Source: Paracoccaceae bacterium (GTDB taxonomy: Bacteria; Pseudomonadota; Alphaproteobacteria; Rhodobacterales; Rhodobacteraceae). Taken from it: DNA of 5,939 nucleotides. Below, piece after piece: positions 1 through 5,904 of the stretch. Every line of letters starts with the position of its first letter. The stretch's first letter is position 1. The notes beneath the pieces are model-generated. The model was not told the origin of the DNA, searched no databases, and saw only the letters and a program-made list of their open reading frames with translations. The stretch covers positions 1 to 5,939 of the forward strand of contig WTGT01000008.1 of NCBI GenBank assembly GCA_011523445.1, given 5' to 3'. The translations under genes were made by a program, and so were the position numbers.

Positions 1-1
1 A

Positions 2-472
2 GACAAGGATACCCTCCCCGAGATGGCAACCTGTTGTTATCCCCTTCCCGGAGATCGAATTATCGGATTCCAGAATGATGACAATGCCGTTACGGTTCAT
101 GTGTTTGATTGCCAGGTACTGGAAGAGAACAAACTGTACGATAGATGGATTGATCTTGAATGGCACCCCGGACCCTATGGCATAGACCATCCTGCAAAAC
201 TGGATATCGTCATGTCAAACCGACCGGGAGCTTTGGGTGAGGTTTGTACGGCAATTGGTACGATGCAGGCAAATATCCGTAATGTCGTGGTAGAGTCGAG
301 GACCCTGGAAAGTTTCCATTTTCTGTTGGAGGTAGAGGTCAATCACCTCAAGCACCTTTATGATTTGATCGGTTTTGTCGGGTCCAAGCAATGTGTGAGG
401 AGCATTTCAAGATATCAGGCGACCTCAATTTCTTCTGAATACCCTGATCGAACCCTTGAAACAGCTCTTTGA
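2..472 (+). CDS. spoT: RelA/SpoT-family (p)ppGpp synthetase/hydrolase, C-terminal part (5' truncated)
   Basis: The reading frame is already open at base 2 and runs to TGA at 470-472, so only about the last 156 residues of the protein are present; the ATG at 23 is an internal methionine, not the start. Two regulatory domains are seen. The first is the CC/zinc-finger-like domain, with the signature CCYPLPGD (usually CCHPLPGD) followed by VTVHVFDC. The second is a C-terminal ACT domain beginning near KLDIVMSNRPGALGEV. In the family these parts sense state and bind the ribosome, controlling synthesis and hydrolysis of the alarmone (p)ppGpp by the N-terminal catalytic domains, which lie outside the window. 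Alphaproteobacteria usually carry one bifunctional enzyme (Rel, Rsh or SpoT), and a gene of this family just upstream of pdxJ is usual for the class. Bifunctionality is inferred, since the catalytic half is not visible. Confidence 0.93.
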   Translation, partial: DKDTLPEMATCCYPLPGDRIIGFQNDDNAVTVHVFDCQVLEENKLYDRWIDLEWHPGPYGIDHPAKLDIVMSNRPGALGEVCTAIGTMQANIRNVVVESRTLESFHFLLEVEVNHLKHLYDLIGFVGSKQCVRSISRYQATSISSEYPDRTLETAL

Positions 473-505
473 TCTAACCTATCAATATCAGCATAGGATT
501 GTTTT

Positions 506-509
506 GGAG
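506..509 (+). promoter_or_regulatory. Ribosome binding site of pdxJ
   Basis: GGAG lies 5 bases before the ATG at 515 and 11 bases before the alternative in-frame ATG at 521. The spacing favours 515 as the start, though both are tolerable and the two products differ by only two residues. Confidence 0.6.
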
Positions 510-514
510 AATTT

Positions 515-1270
515 ATGGTTATGTCCAACTATTTGCGTCTTGGTGTGAATATTGACCATGTTGCTACAGTTAGAAATGCACGGGGTAGTGATTATCCCGA
601 TCCAGTAGATGCCGCCATACTTGCAGAGGAAGCTGGAGCCGATGGTATTACTGCCCATCTCAGGGAAGACCGAAGGCATATCAGGGACCGTGATATTGCA
701 AGGTTAAAGGATACCTTAAAAGTTCCTCTCAATCTTGAAATGGCAGCAACAGGAGAAATGCAGCAGATTGCCCTGAAGCACAAGCCCCATGCCATCTGCC
801 TCGTTCCTGAACGACGCCAAGAGCGGACTACTGAAGCGGGTTTGGATGTATTCGGACAAAAGGAAACCTTGGACGAGTATATCAAGCCATTGCAAAATGC
901 CGGTTGTCGGATTTCATTTTTTGTGGGAACAGATCTCAAACAAATCAGGGCTGCAGCCGAAGCCGGTGCCCAGGTTGTTGAAATACACACGGGACCCTAT
1001 TGTGAAGCTCAACACGATGATCTTGACCAGGCCATATCAAGGGAACTAGACAAAATCAAAAAGGCAGCTCAAGTGGCCCATGAATTGGGACTGGAGGTTC
1101 ATGCAGGACATGGTTTAACCTTTCAATCCGTTAGGGAAATAGCATCTATCGGAATAATCAAGGAACTCAACATTGGGCATTTTCTGATTGGCGAAGCCAT
1201 TTTTTCCGGCTTGAAGGAGGCAGTACAAGCCATGCGCCAGACCATGGATGAAGCCAGAAATGGCCAATAA
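515..1270 (+). CDS. pdxJ: Pyridoxine 5'-phosphate synthase
   Basis: PdxJ condenses 3-amino-1-hydroxyacetone phosphate with 1-deoxy-D-xylulose 5-phosphate to give pyridoxine 5'-phosphate, the last ring-forming step of the DXP-dependent vitamin B6 pathway in the cytosol. The 251-residue product matches the usual length of about 240-250 and is a complete TIM barrel. Visible motifs are LRLGVNIDHVATVRNARG (residues 7-24), ITAHLREDRRHI (45-56) with the catalytic-type His48, LNLEMAATGEM (72-82) with Glu75, CLVPERRQERTTEAGLDV (95-112), VEIHTGPYCEA (155-165), HAGHGL (196-201) with His199, and a phosphate-binding-type ELNIGHFLIGEAIF near the C-terminus. All residues expected for activity appear present. 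Two in-frame ATGs are possible (515 and 521); GGAG at 506-509 is better spaced for 515. It lies 42 bp after spoT and 36 bp before acpS. Confidence 0.97.
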   Translation: MVMSNYLRLGVNIDHVATVRNARGSDYPDPVDAAILAEEAGADGITAHLREDRRHIRDRDIARLKDTLKVPLNLEMAATGEMQQIALKHKPHAICLVPERRQERTTEAGLDVFGQKETLDEYIKPLQNAGCRISFFVGTDLKQIRAAAEAGAQVVEIHTGPYCEAQHDDLDQAISRELDKIKKAAQVAHELGLEVHAGHGLTFQSVREIASIGIIKELNIGHFLIGEAIFSGLKEAVQAMRQTMDEARNGQ

Positions 1271-1272
1271 GC

Positions 1273-1288
1273 GCCAATTTCGTTTGGC
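1273..1288 (+). repeat. Short inverted repeat in the pdxJ-acpS gap
   Basis: GCCAA (1273-1277) and TTGGC (1284-1288) form a perfect 5-bp stem around a 6-base loop. It starts 3 bases after the pdxJ stop codon and ends 9 bases before the AGG that precedes acpS. There is no T-run after it, so it is not an intrinsic terminator. It may be a small RNA hairpin near the acpS leader, or chance. Confidence 0.3.
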
Positions 1289-1306
1289 AATGGGCATAGG
1301 TACCCG

Positions 1307-1741
1307 GTGATTGTTGGTATCGGCATTGATATCGTGAATATATCACGTCTGGAAGGAGCACTTTCCCGTCATGGTGATCGATTTCTGGAAAGGATCTTTA
1401 CAGTTCATGAAAGACAATTTGCCCAGCGATTTCCCAACCAGACGGGAATATTGGCCAAAAGATGGGCAGCCAAGGAGGCGTGCTCAAAAGCCTTGGGTAC
1501 CGGAATGAGGCAAGGGGTCAGATGGCGGGATTTGGAGGTTCGGAATCTGAAAAACGGTTTTCCGTCTATGAATATCCATGGCAAGGCCAAGGTCTGGTTG
1601 GATGAACTTGTCCCTCAGGGCTGGGAGCCGGAAATATTTCTGACCATGTCCGATGATTACCCTTGGGCCATTGCCAAGGTTGTTATTCAGGCAAGAAAGT
1701 GTGGTGAACCTACTCTTGCAACATCGGGCAACAAAAAATAA
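1307..1741 (+). CDS. acpS: Holo-[acyl-carrier-protein] synthase
   Basis: AcpS transfers 4'-phosphopantetheine from coenzyme A to a serine of apo-acyl carrier protein, switching on the carrier of fatty acid synthesis. The N-terminal IVGIGIDIVNISRLE carries the metal-binding Asp8, and RWAAKEACSKALGTG (residues 52-66) carries Glu57, the second Mg-binding position. The C-terminal SDDYPWAIAKVVI matches the final strand of the family. At 144 residues it is longer than the roughly 126 of E. coli AcpS, mostly because of a polar tail after the core (about 15 residues, ending GNKK). The start is GTG, supported by the motif beginning at residue 2 and by AGG at 1298-1300, 6 bases upstream; an ATG at 1290 is in another frame. 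The pdxJ-acpS adjacency is widely conserved in Proteobacteria. Confidence 0.95.
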   Translation: MIVGIGIDIVNISRLEGALSRHGDRFLERIFTVHERQFAQRFPNQTGILAKRWAAKEACSKALGTGMRQGVRWRDLEVRNLKNGFPSMNIHGKAKVWLDELVPQGWEPEIFLTMSDDYPWAIAKVVIQARKCGEPTLATSGNKK

Positions 1742-1761
1742 AACCCTAATGTACAAATAGC

Positions 1762-1766
1762 GAGGG
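1762..1766 (+). promoter_or_regulatory. Ribosome binding site of the methyltransferase gene
   Basis: GAGGG lies 8 bases before the ATG at 1775. It is the strongest Shine-Dalgarno-like match in the window and fixes the start, suggesting the inserted gene is translated independently of acpS. Confidence 0.6.
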
Positions 1767-1774
1767 AAAAAATT

Positions 1775-2392
1775 ATGGACGAGGTAGACTTTTTATCCAA
1801 GGTATACGAGTTGGAGACAGATCGGGATATTTTCGACCTGTATACGAAATGGGCAGAATCTTATGAACAAGACATGATCAAGAATGGGTACAGGACACCG
1901 GAGAGATGTGCGAGTGATTTAGCAAATGTGGCCACTGATCGAAACCTGTCGATTCTTGATATGGGTTGTGGTACCGGATACTCGGGGCAGGCCCTTCAGA
2001 AGGCAGGATTTACCAATATTGACGGCACCGACATTAATCCCGCCATGCTCGAAATGGCACGGTTCAGGAATATTTATAACAATGTGTATTTGGGAACTAT
2101 TGAAAAGCCTCTTCCTGAAAACATCTCCTCATATTCCGTGATTTCGGCAATAGGCGTAATTGGTTCCGGTGCAGCACCTGTCGAACTGCTCAAGGAAATA
2201 TTGGGTGCCATTTCGCCGGGTACCCTGTTCGTGTTTTCGCTCAATGAACACACACTCAAGGATCCTGCTTTTGCTGGAGCAATTGAAGAAAGTATAGACA
2301 AGGGAGTTTGTGATCTGGTATCCAGAAGTACCGGACCCCATTTAGAGAAATTAAACACGACCTCGGCGGTTTTTGTGTTGAAAAAGATTTAA
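1775..2392 (+). CDS. Class I SAM-dependent methyltransferase, METTL27/WBSCR27-like, substrate unknown
   Basis: The product has 205 residues. An N-terminal segment (about 20-43) of the kind LYTKWAESYEQDM...GYRTPE resembles the cap seen in METTL27 (WBSCR27)-like small methyltransferases. Motif I, ILDMGCGTG (60-68), is the SAM-binding glycine loop, and Asp86 in GTDINPAML is the acidic residue at the end of strand 2 that normally holds the SAM ribose. Further on come a motif IV-like strand (YSVISAIGVIG), a turn after a helix (ISPGTLFVFSLNEHT) and a C-terminal strand ending VFVLKK. It looks intact and active for SAM binding; the methyl acceptor cannot be read from sequence. GAGGG at 1762-1766 is a good ribosome binding site 8 bases before the ATG. 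It sits 33 bp after acpS and 26 bp before lepB, genes usually adjacent in this cluster, so it is probably a lineage-specific insertion into the operon. Base composition is not obviously unlike its neighbours. Confidence 0.85.
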   Translation: MDEVDFLSKVYELETDRDIFDLYTKWAESYEQDMIKNGYRTPERCASDLANVATDRNLSILDMGCGTGYSGQALQKAGFTNIDGTDINPAMLEMARFRNIYNNVYLGTIEKPLPENISSYSVISAIGVIGSGAAPVELLKEILGAISPGTLFVFSLNEHTLKDPAFAGAIEESIDKGVCDLVSRSTGPHLEKLNTTSAVFVLKKI

Positions 2393-2418
2393 CCTGAGCC
2401 TTCTCCTTAGACAAAGTT

Positions 2419-3213
2419 ATGATAGACACAATAAAAGAAAACGTTATCACCCTGATTCTGGCTCTTCTGATAGCCGGTCTTTTCAGAACCATTTTCTTTC
2501 AACCATTCTTTATACCCTCGGGTTCAATGAAAGATAACCTGTTGGTGGGTGATTTTCTTTTCGTAAACAAGATGGCTTACGGTTATTCACAATATTCATG
2601 TCCTTGGGCAATGTGTCCCTTCGAGGGCAGGATTTTGGGAAAGGAGCCCAAAAGAGGTGATGTGGTGGTGTTCCGGCATCCCACCAGAAAGGAAGATTAC
2701 ATCAAGCGGTTGATCGGTTTGCCGGGTGACGAGATAAGGATTGTTGGCGACTCGGTTGCAATAAAGACGAGAGAAAATCCCGACCGAAACAGTTGGTTTG
2801 AATTTCCCAGGGAGCAAATCGAGGATTTTGAGGAGCCATTCGTGCCACAGGGAGGGGCAAGAGCCTTGCCCCGTTGCAGCAATCAGCCGATTACCGATGG
2901 TGTTTGCAAGAAAAGCCGGTTTGAGGAGACCAATTCTGACGGGAGAGTCTATACCACCTTGGAAATCGGATCTCCAACGACCTCCGAAACCGAGTTGGTT
3001 TACAAGGTGCCTGAAGGCCATTTCTTTTTCATGGGTGATAATCGGGACAACAGTCTAGATAGCCGGGTCCCCCAGGAACGAAGGGGGGTGGGTTACGTAC
3101 CCTTCGAAAATCTGGTTGGAAGGGCGAATTTGGTCGTCTTTTCTTCAGCGGGTTCCTCTCTCTTTTTTTTCTGGACCTGGCGGAGTGACAGATTTCTCAA
3201 GGCTATAAGGTGA
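2419..3213 (+). CDS. lepB: Signal peptidase I
   Basis: LepB is the inner-membrane serine/lysine protease that removes signal peptides from proteins exported by Sec or Tat. An N-terminal membrane segment (about residues 8-27) is followed by box B IPSGSM (32-37) with the nucleophile Ser36, then LLVGDFLFVNK (41-51), box D YIKRLIGLPGD (94-104) with the general base Lys96, and box E GDNRDNSLDSR (206-216). All catalytic positions are present. Cys153 and Cys163 in the periplasmic insert could form a disulfide, as a nearby pair does in E. coli LepB. Cys61 and Cys66 in the segment YSCPWAMCPF are an additional pair. The length of 264 residues fits alphaproteobacterial forms. The only start available is ATG 2419, since an in-frame TGA lies at 2395-2397; no clear Shine-Dalgarno sequence precedes it. 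The stop overlaps the rnc GTG by 4 bp. An 8-T run at 3163-3170 lies near the 3' end. Confidence 0.97.
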   Translation: MIDTIKENVITLILALLIAGLFRTIFFQPFFIPSGSMKDNLLVGDFLFVNKMAYGYSQYSCPWAMCPFEGRILGKEPKRGDVVVFRHPTRKEDYIKRLIGLPGDEIRIVGDSVAIKTRENPDRNSWFEFPREQIEDFEEPFVPQGGARALPRCSNQPITDGVCKKSRFEETNSDGRVYTTLEIGSPTTSETELVYKVPEGHFFFMGDNRDNSLDSRVPQERRGVGYVPFENLVGRANLVVFSSAGSSLFFFWTWRSDRFLKAIR

Positions 3214-3899
3214 ACAGCAACAAGGCATTTTCCCAACTGGAACAAAGACTGGGGTATGTTTTCAAGAACAAACTATTGCTGAAGAACGCCCTGATTCACA
3301 GCTCACATCTACATGATGAAACGGCCAATAACGAGAGGTTGGAATTTCATGGTGACAGGGTTTTGGCGCTGATTGTCGTGGATTACATGATTCAGAAATA
3401 TCCTTCGGCAGGGGTTGGTGAACTGGCCACTAGATTCAACAAGGTGGTCTCAGGAAAAACATGTTCGGAAGTTGCCAAATCCGTTGATCTTGGGAAATAT
3501 TTGATCCTCGGACATGACGCCAGACATTCCGGTACCCGTACTAGGGCATCTGTGCTTGGTGGTGCAATTGAGGCAGTGATTGGGGCCGTATATCATGAAG
3601 GCGGATTGGAGGAAGCAAGGAAACTAGTGCTGAAACTCTGGCACCCCCACTTGTCTTTTGAAGTAACTGATGCCATTGACCCAAAGAGTGAACTACAGGA
3701 ACGTTTGCATATGATGGGCAAGGAAATACCAACGTACAGGGTTGTGAAGAAGGAGGGTCCTAGTCATGCACCTGAATTCCAGGTAGAGGTCAGTCTTTCA
3801 TCAGGTGAGAAGGCGGTTTCACGAGGGATGACCAAGAAGGAAGCCGAAAGAAAAGCTGCCCAGATCATATTGGACAAATGGAAAGAAGCCAGTGATTAA
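3210..3899 (+). CDS. rnc: Ribonuclease III, with two unusual substitutions in the nuclease centre
   Basis: RNase III cuts double-stranded RNA, above all the precursor of 16S and 23S rRNA. The 229-residue product matches the family length (226 in E. coli). The nuclease domain (about 1-150) carries a signature NERLEFHGDRVLAL (41-54), with Glu42, Glu45 and Asp49 equivalent to E. coli E38, E41 and D45; residue 47 is His where Leu is usual. The second block reads SVLGGAIEAVIGA (114-126): Glu121 matches E117, but the position of D114 is Gly118. In the helix PSAGVGELATRF the position of E65 is Val69. The double-stranded-RNA-binding domain (about 157-225) is normal, with GPSHAPEF and MTKKEAERKAA. The start is GTG, overlapping the lepB stop (GTGA), with AAGG at 3199-3202. 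The frame is intact with full family length, so it is likely expressed; catalytic strength is uncertain. Identity is not in doubt. Confidence 0.94.
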   Translation: MNSNKAFSQLEQRLGYVFKNKLLLKNALIHSSHLHDETANNERLEFHGDRVLALIVVDYMIQKYPSAGVGELATRFNKVVSGKTCSEVAKSVDLGKYLILGHDARHSGTRTRASVLGGAIEAVIGAVYHEGGLEEARKLVLKLWHPHLSFEVTDAIDPKSELQERLHMMGKEIPTYRVVKKEGPSHAPEFQVEVSLSSGEKAVSRGMTKKEAERKAAQIILDKWKEASD

Positions 3900-4794
3900 C
3901 ACCAATTTTGGCTATGTTGCCTTGATGGGCGAACCCAATGTCGGGAAATCCACCCTGCTTAACCGATTGGTGGGAACCAAATTGGCAATTGTTACCCATA
4001 AAGCCCAAACCACTCGAACAAACCTGATCGGTATACAGAACAGGGAAGGTACCCAAATTGCCTTTGTTGATACACCAGGTATCTTCAATCCAAAGACCAA
4101 GTTGGACCAGGCCATGGTCAAGTCTGCCTGGGGAAGTATCAAATATGCAGATATTATCTCCCTTATGGTCCAGCCAAAGTCGGGCAAGTTGGAAGAGAAT
4201 GAAGGTATCATCAAAAGACTGAAGCAACTTGAGAAAGATCAGGCAAAAATCATTCTGATTGTCAACAAGATCGATCTGGTTAATCCAAGTGAGTTACTCA
4301 AATTGGTGGATGCTTTTTCAAACCGGATGAACTTTGCCAAGGTGTTCTTGATTTCGGCCAAAAAAGGTGATGGCTTAGAGGACCTGATTGAATGGTATTC
4401 GGACAATCTTCCCAAGGGACCGTGGCTCTTTCCCCCAGATCAGATTTCCTCACAGTCCGTTCAAAGCTTGGCCTGTGACATTACTCGTGAAAAGCTCCTG
4501 TTGCGTTTGCATCAGGAAATACCCTACAATCTGGGTGTCGAGACTGATCAATGGAAGGAAATGAAAAACAATGAAGTCAGGATTGATCAAAACATAGTTG
4601 TTGCCAGAGATGGGCATAAGGCGATGGTCATTGGAGCTTCGGGATCATGTATCAAACAGGTTGGCATTGATGCCAGAAAGGATATTTCCAAGTTGCTTGG
4701 TCAAAAAGTTCACCTCTTTTTGCGAGTAACAGTCCGCAAGAAATGGATGGATGACGAAAAAAGACTGAGGGAAATGGGCTTGGGACAGCCCTAA
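3892..4794 (+). CDS. era: GTPase Era, 30S ribosome assembly factor
   Basis: Era binds GTP and the 3' end of 16S rRNA and helps mature the small ribosomal subunit, linking it to growth and division; it works in the cytosol and at the membrane. All G motifs are present: G1 GEPNVGKST (13-21), G2 region QTTRTN (39-44), G3 DTPG (60-63), G4 NKID (125-128) and G5 SAK (155-157). After the linker helix REKLLLRLHQEIPY (199-212) comes the type II KH domain, with VVARDGHKAMVIG (236-248) and GIDARKDI. The KH loop reads GASG (248-251) rather than the usual GKGG. Length is 300, against 301 in E. coli. The start is GTG at 3892, overlapping the rnc end by 8 bp; GGA at 3880-3882 is a weak ribosome binding site, so translation is probably coupled to rnc, as is common for this gene pair. 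Confidence 0.97.
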   Translation: MINTNFGYVALMGEPNVGKSTLLNRLVGTKLAIVTHKAQTTRTNLIGIQNREGTQIAFVDTPGIFNPKTKLDQAMVKSAWGSIKYADIISLMVQPKSGKLEENEGIIKRLKQLEKDQAKIILIVNKIDLVNPSELLKLVDAFSNRMNFAKVFLISAKKGDGLEDLIEWYSDNLPKGPWLFPPDQISSQSVQSLACDITREKLLLRLHQEIPYNLGVETDQWKEMKNNEVRIDQNIVVARDGHKAMVIGASGSCIKQVGIDARKDISKLLGQKVHLFLRVTVRKKWMDDEKRLREMGLGQP

Positions 4795-4849
4795 TTTAAT
4801 CTTCTTTGCAGAATGAATCTTTTTAACATCACGAATTGAATTGTTTTAA

Positions 4850-5581
4850 ATGGATTGGCAAGACACGGGTTTTTTTCTTTCGTCCAAACCGTATGGCGAA
4901 CATGCTGCCATTGCAAGCGTCATGACCAAACATCATGGTAAAAGGTCGGGAATGATCTGGAACGCCAAGTCTAAGAAAATGGCCTCAATTCTTACTGAGG
5001 GTAATCAATTATCCATTGTATGGCGTGCCCGTCTCCATGAATTATTGGGAACTTTCAAGGTTGAACTGGAGAAACAGCGAACAGAGATTGTGTTTTCTGG
5101 ACCAATAGCCCTGAATGCCCTTAACTCCATCTGTACCTTGCTTGACAGTCTTCTGCCTCAATTCGACCCACATAGAAAACTTTATACTGAGACTGTTCGT
5201 CTCCTGGATAGGATCAATTCCACTCAAAACTGGTTGATTGATTACCTTGAATGGGAAATCTTATTACTGAAGGAAATAGGGTTTGGTCTTGATTTAGAGA
5301 AATGTGCCGTTACCAATTCAGAAAAAAACTTGGCATATATTTCTCCCAAATCTGGTTGTGCTGTAAGCAGAGAGGGAGCAGGTGAATGGTCTTCAAAACT
5401 GTTTCCCTTGCCCCAATGCATGTTGTCGGGCAAGGTCAATGAATCAGAAGAAATACTTGATGGCTTACAGATAACGGGGCATTTTCTGAAAAAAGGCTTT
5501 CATCCTCATTCCGGCCTTCCCAAATTACCCCATTCAAGGCTTAGGCTAGAATCCTCAATACAGAAGAAGTTATCAAAATGA
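4850..5581 (+). CDS. recO: DNA repair protein RecO
   Basis: RecO works with RecR (and RecF) to load RecA onto single-stranded DNA covered by SSB, and anneals DNA strands, in gap repair. The 243-residue protein has the N-terminal OB-fold start MDWQDTGFFLSSKPYGEH, a WRARLHELLGTFKVEL segment, and the helical C-terminal part LEWEILLLKEIGFGLDL (133-149), CAVTNSEKNLAYISPKSG (with SPKSG at 165-169) and LQITGHFLKK, all typical of alphaproteobacterial RecO. Length equals the usual 240-250. A TAA in frame abuts the ATG at 4850, so no earlier start is possible, and the family N-terminus matches this start. No Shine-Dalgarno sequence is seen in the preceding 20 bases. It follows era by 55 bp of AT-rich DNA, as in the usual era-recO order, but less tightly linked than the genes before it. 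Confidence 0.94.
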   Translation: MDWQDTGFFLSSKPYGEHAAIASVMTKHHGKRSGMIWNAKSKKMASILTEGNQLSIVWRARLHELLGTFKVELEKQRTEIVFSGPIALNALNSICTLLDSLLPQFDPHRKLYTETVRLLDRINSTQNWLIDYLEWEILLLKEIGFGLDLEKCAVTNSEKNLAYISPKSGCAVSREGAGEWSSKLFPLPQCMLSGKVNESEEILDGLQITGHFLKKGFHPHSGLPKLPHSRLRLESSIQKKLSK

Positions 5582-5758
5582 ATCCTCCTGTTTATCCAAT
5601 TTCACGAGATATCCTAAAGTCGATTTTTGAATTTCAATAGTCACAGTAAGTATCATACCCATTCTCAAGGTTTTACTACAATCAAGAAACAAATATATTT
5701 TACCAGATGCTGACGTTTTGCTTTGGGTCAGTCCAGCAGTTCGTCAAGGGTTTAATTT

Positions 5759-5799
5759 AGGATTATGTAGTACCTTATTAGGGAGTACTACAAACTCCT
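5759..5799. repeat. Imperfect inverted repeat with an 8-bp perfect inner stem
   Basis: TGTAGTAC (5766-5773) and GTACTACA (5785-5792) are exact reverse complements separated by 11 bases. Outside them AGGA (5759-5762) can pair with TCCT (5796-5799) across a 3-by-3 internal loop that contains one further T-A pair (5764/5794). No T-run follows on either strand, so it is not a standard intrinsic terminator. It may be an RNA hairpin, a protein-binding site or a small-repeat remnant. Confidence 0.55.
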
Positions 5800-5821
5800 G
5801 AAAGCATAATTGGATCTTAAC

Positions 5822-5832
5822 GCAGTAACTGC
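5822..5832. repeat. Short perfect palindrome GCAGT-A-ACTGC
   Basis: Two 5-base arms flank a single central base. It lies 30 bases after the larger hairpin, within the gene-free region. It is short enough to be chance, and is noted only because three other inverted repeats lie nearby. Confidence 0.3.
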
Positions 5833-5888
5833 AATATTACATCTAAGAAATATCAAAGGATACAGCGTTGTACACCTTCCAAAACGTA

Positions 5889-5904
5889 ACTGGTCTAGTC
5901 CAGT
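5889..5904. repeat. 16-bp near-palindrome centred on CTAG
   Basis: The arms ACTGG (5889-5893) and CCAGT (5900-5904) are reverse complements around TCTAGT, so 14 of 16 positions are symmetric about CTAG. A TATAAT follows at 5906-5911. The arrangement would suit an operator beside a promoter, but no matching -35 box lies at the right distance, so a regulatory role is only a guess. Confidence 0.35.

Noticed and set aside
592..990. Long minus-strand open frame inside pdxJ, and similar ones inside lepB, rnc and era.
   Set aside because: They lie fully within genes of certain identity on the other strand and their translations resemble no family; they are shadows of coding sequence.
1775..2392. 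The methyltransferase as a DNA modification (restriction-modification) enzyme.
   Set aside because: It lacks the DPPY/NPPY-type or PCQ motifs of DNA methyltransferases and any target-recognition domain, and no restriction enzyme gene lies nearby.
3210..3899. rnc as a pseudogene because of the altered active-site residues.
   Set aside because: The frame is intact over the full family length, the RNA-binding domain is well conserved and the gene remains coupled to its neighbours, so a functional though possibly altered protein is more likely.
1299..4053. Six GGTACC sites (at 1299, 1496, 1970, 2219, 3531, 4048), more than the one or two expected by chance.
   Set aside because: Most fall in coding DNA where they reflect Gly-Thr or similar codon pairs; there is no regular spacing or flanking conservation to suggest function.
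5707..5760. Small + strand frame of 17 residues starting at ATG 5707.
   Set aside because: Very short, no ribosome binding site, no recognisable motif, and overlaps the start of the hairpin region.
5759..5799. The downstream hairpin as a Rho-independent terminator for the operon.
   Set aside because: Neither strand has a T-run after the stem, the stem is not GC-rich, and it lies 180 bases past recO.
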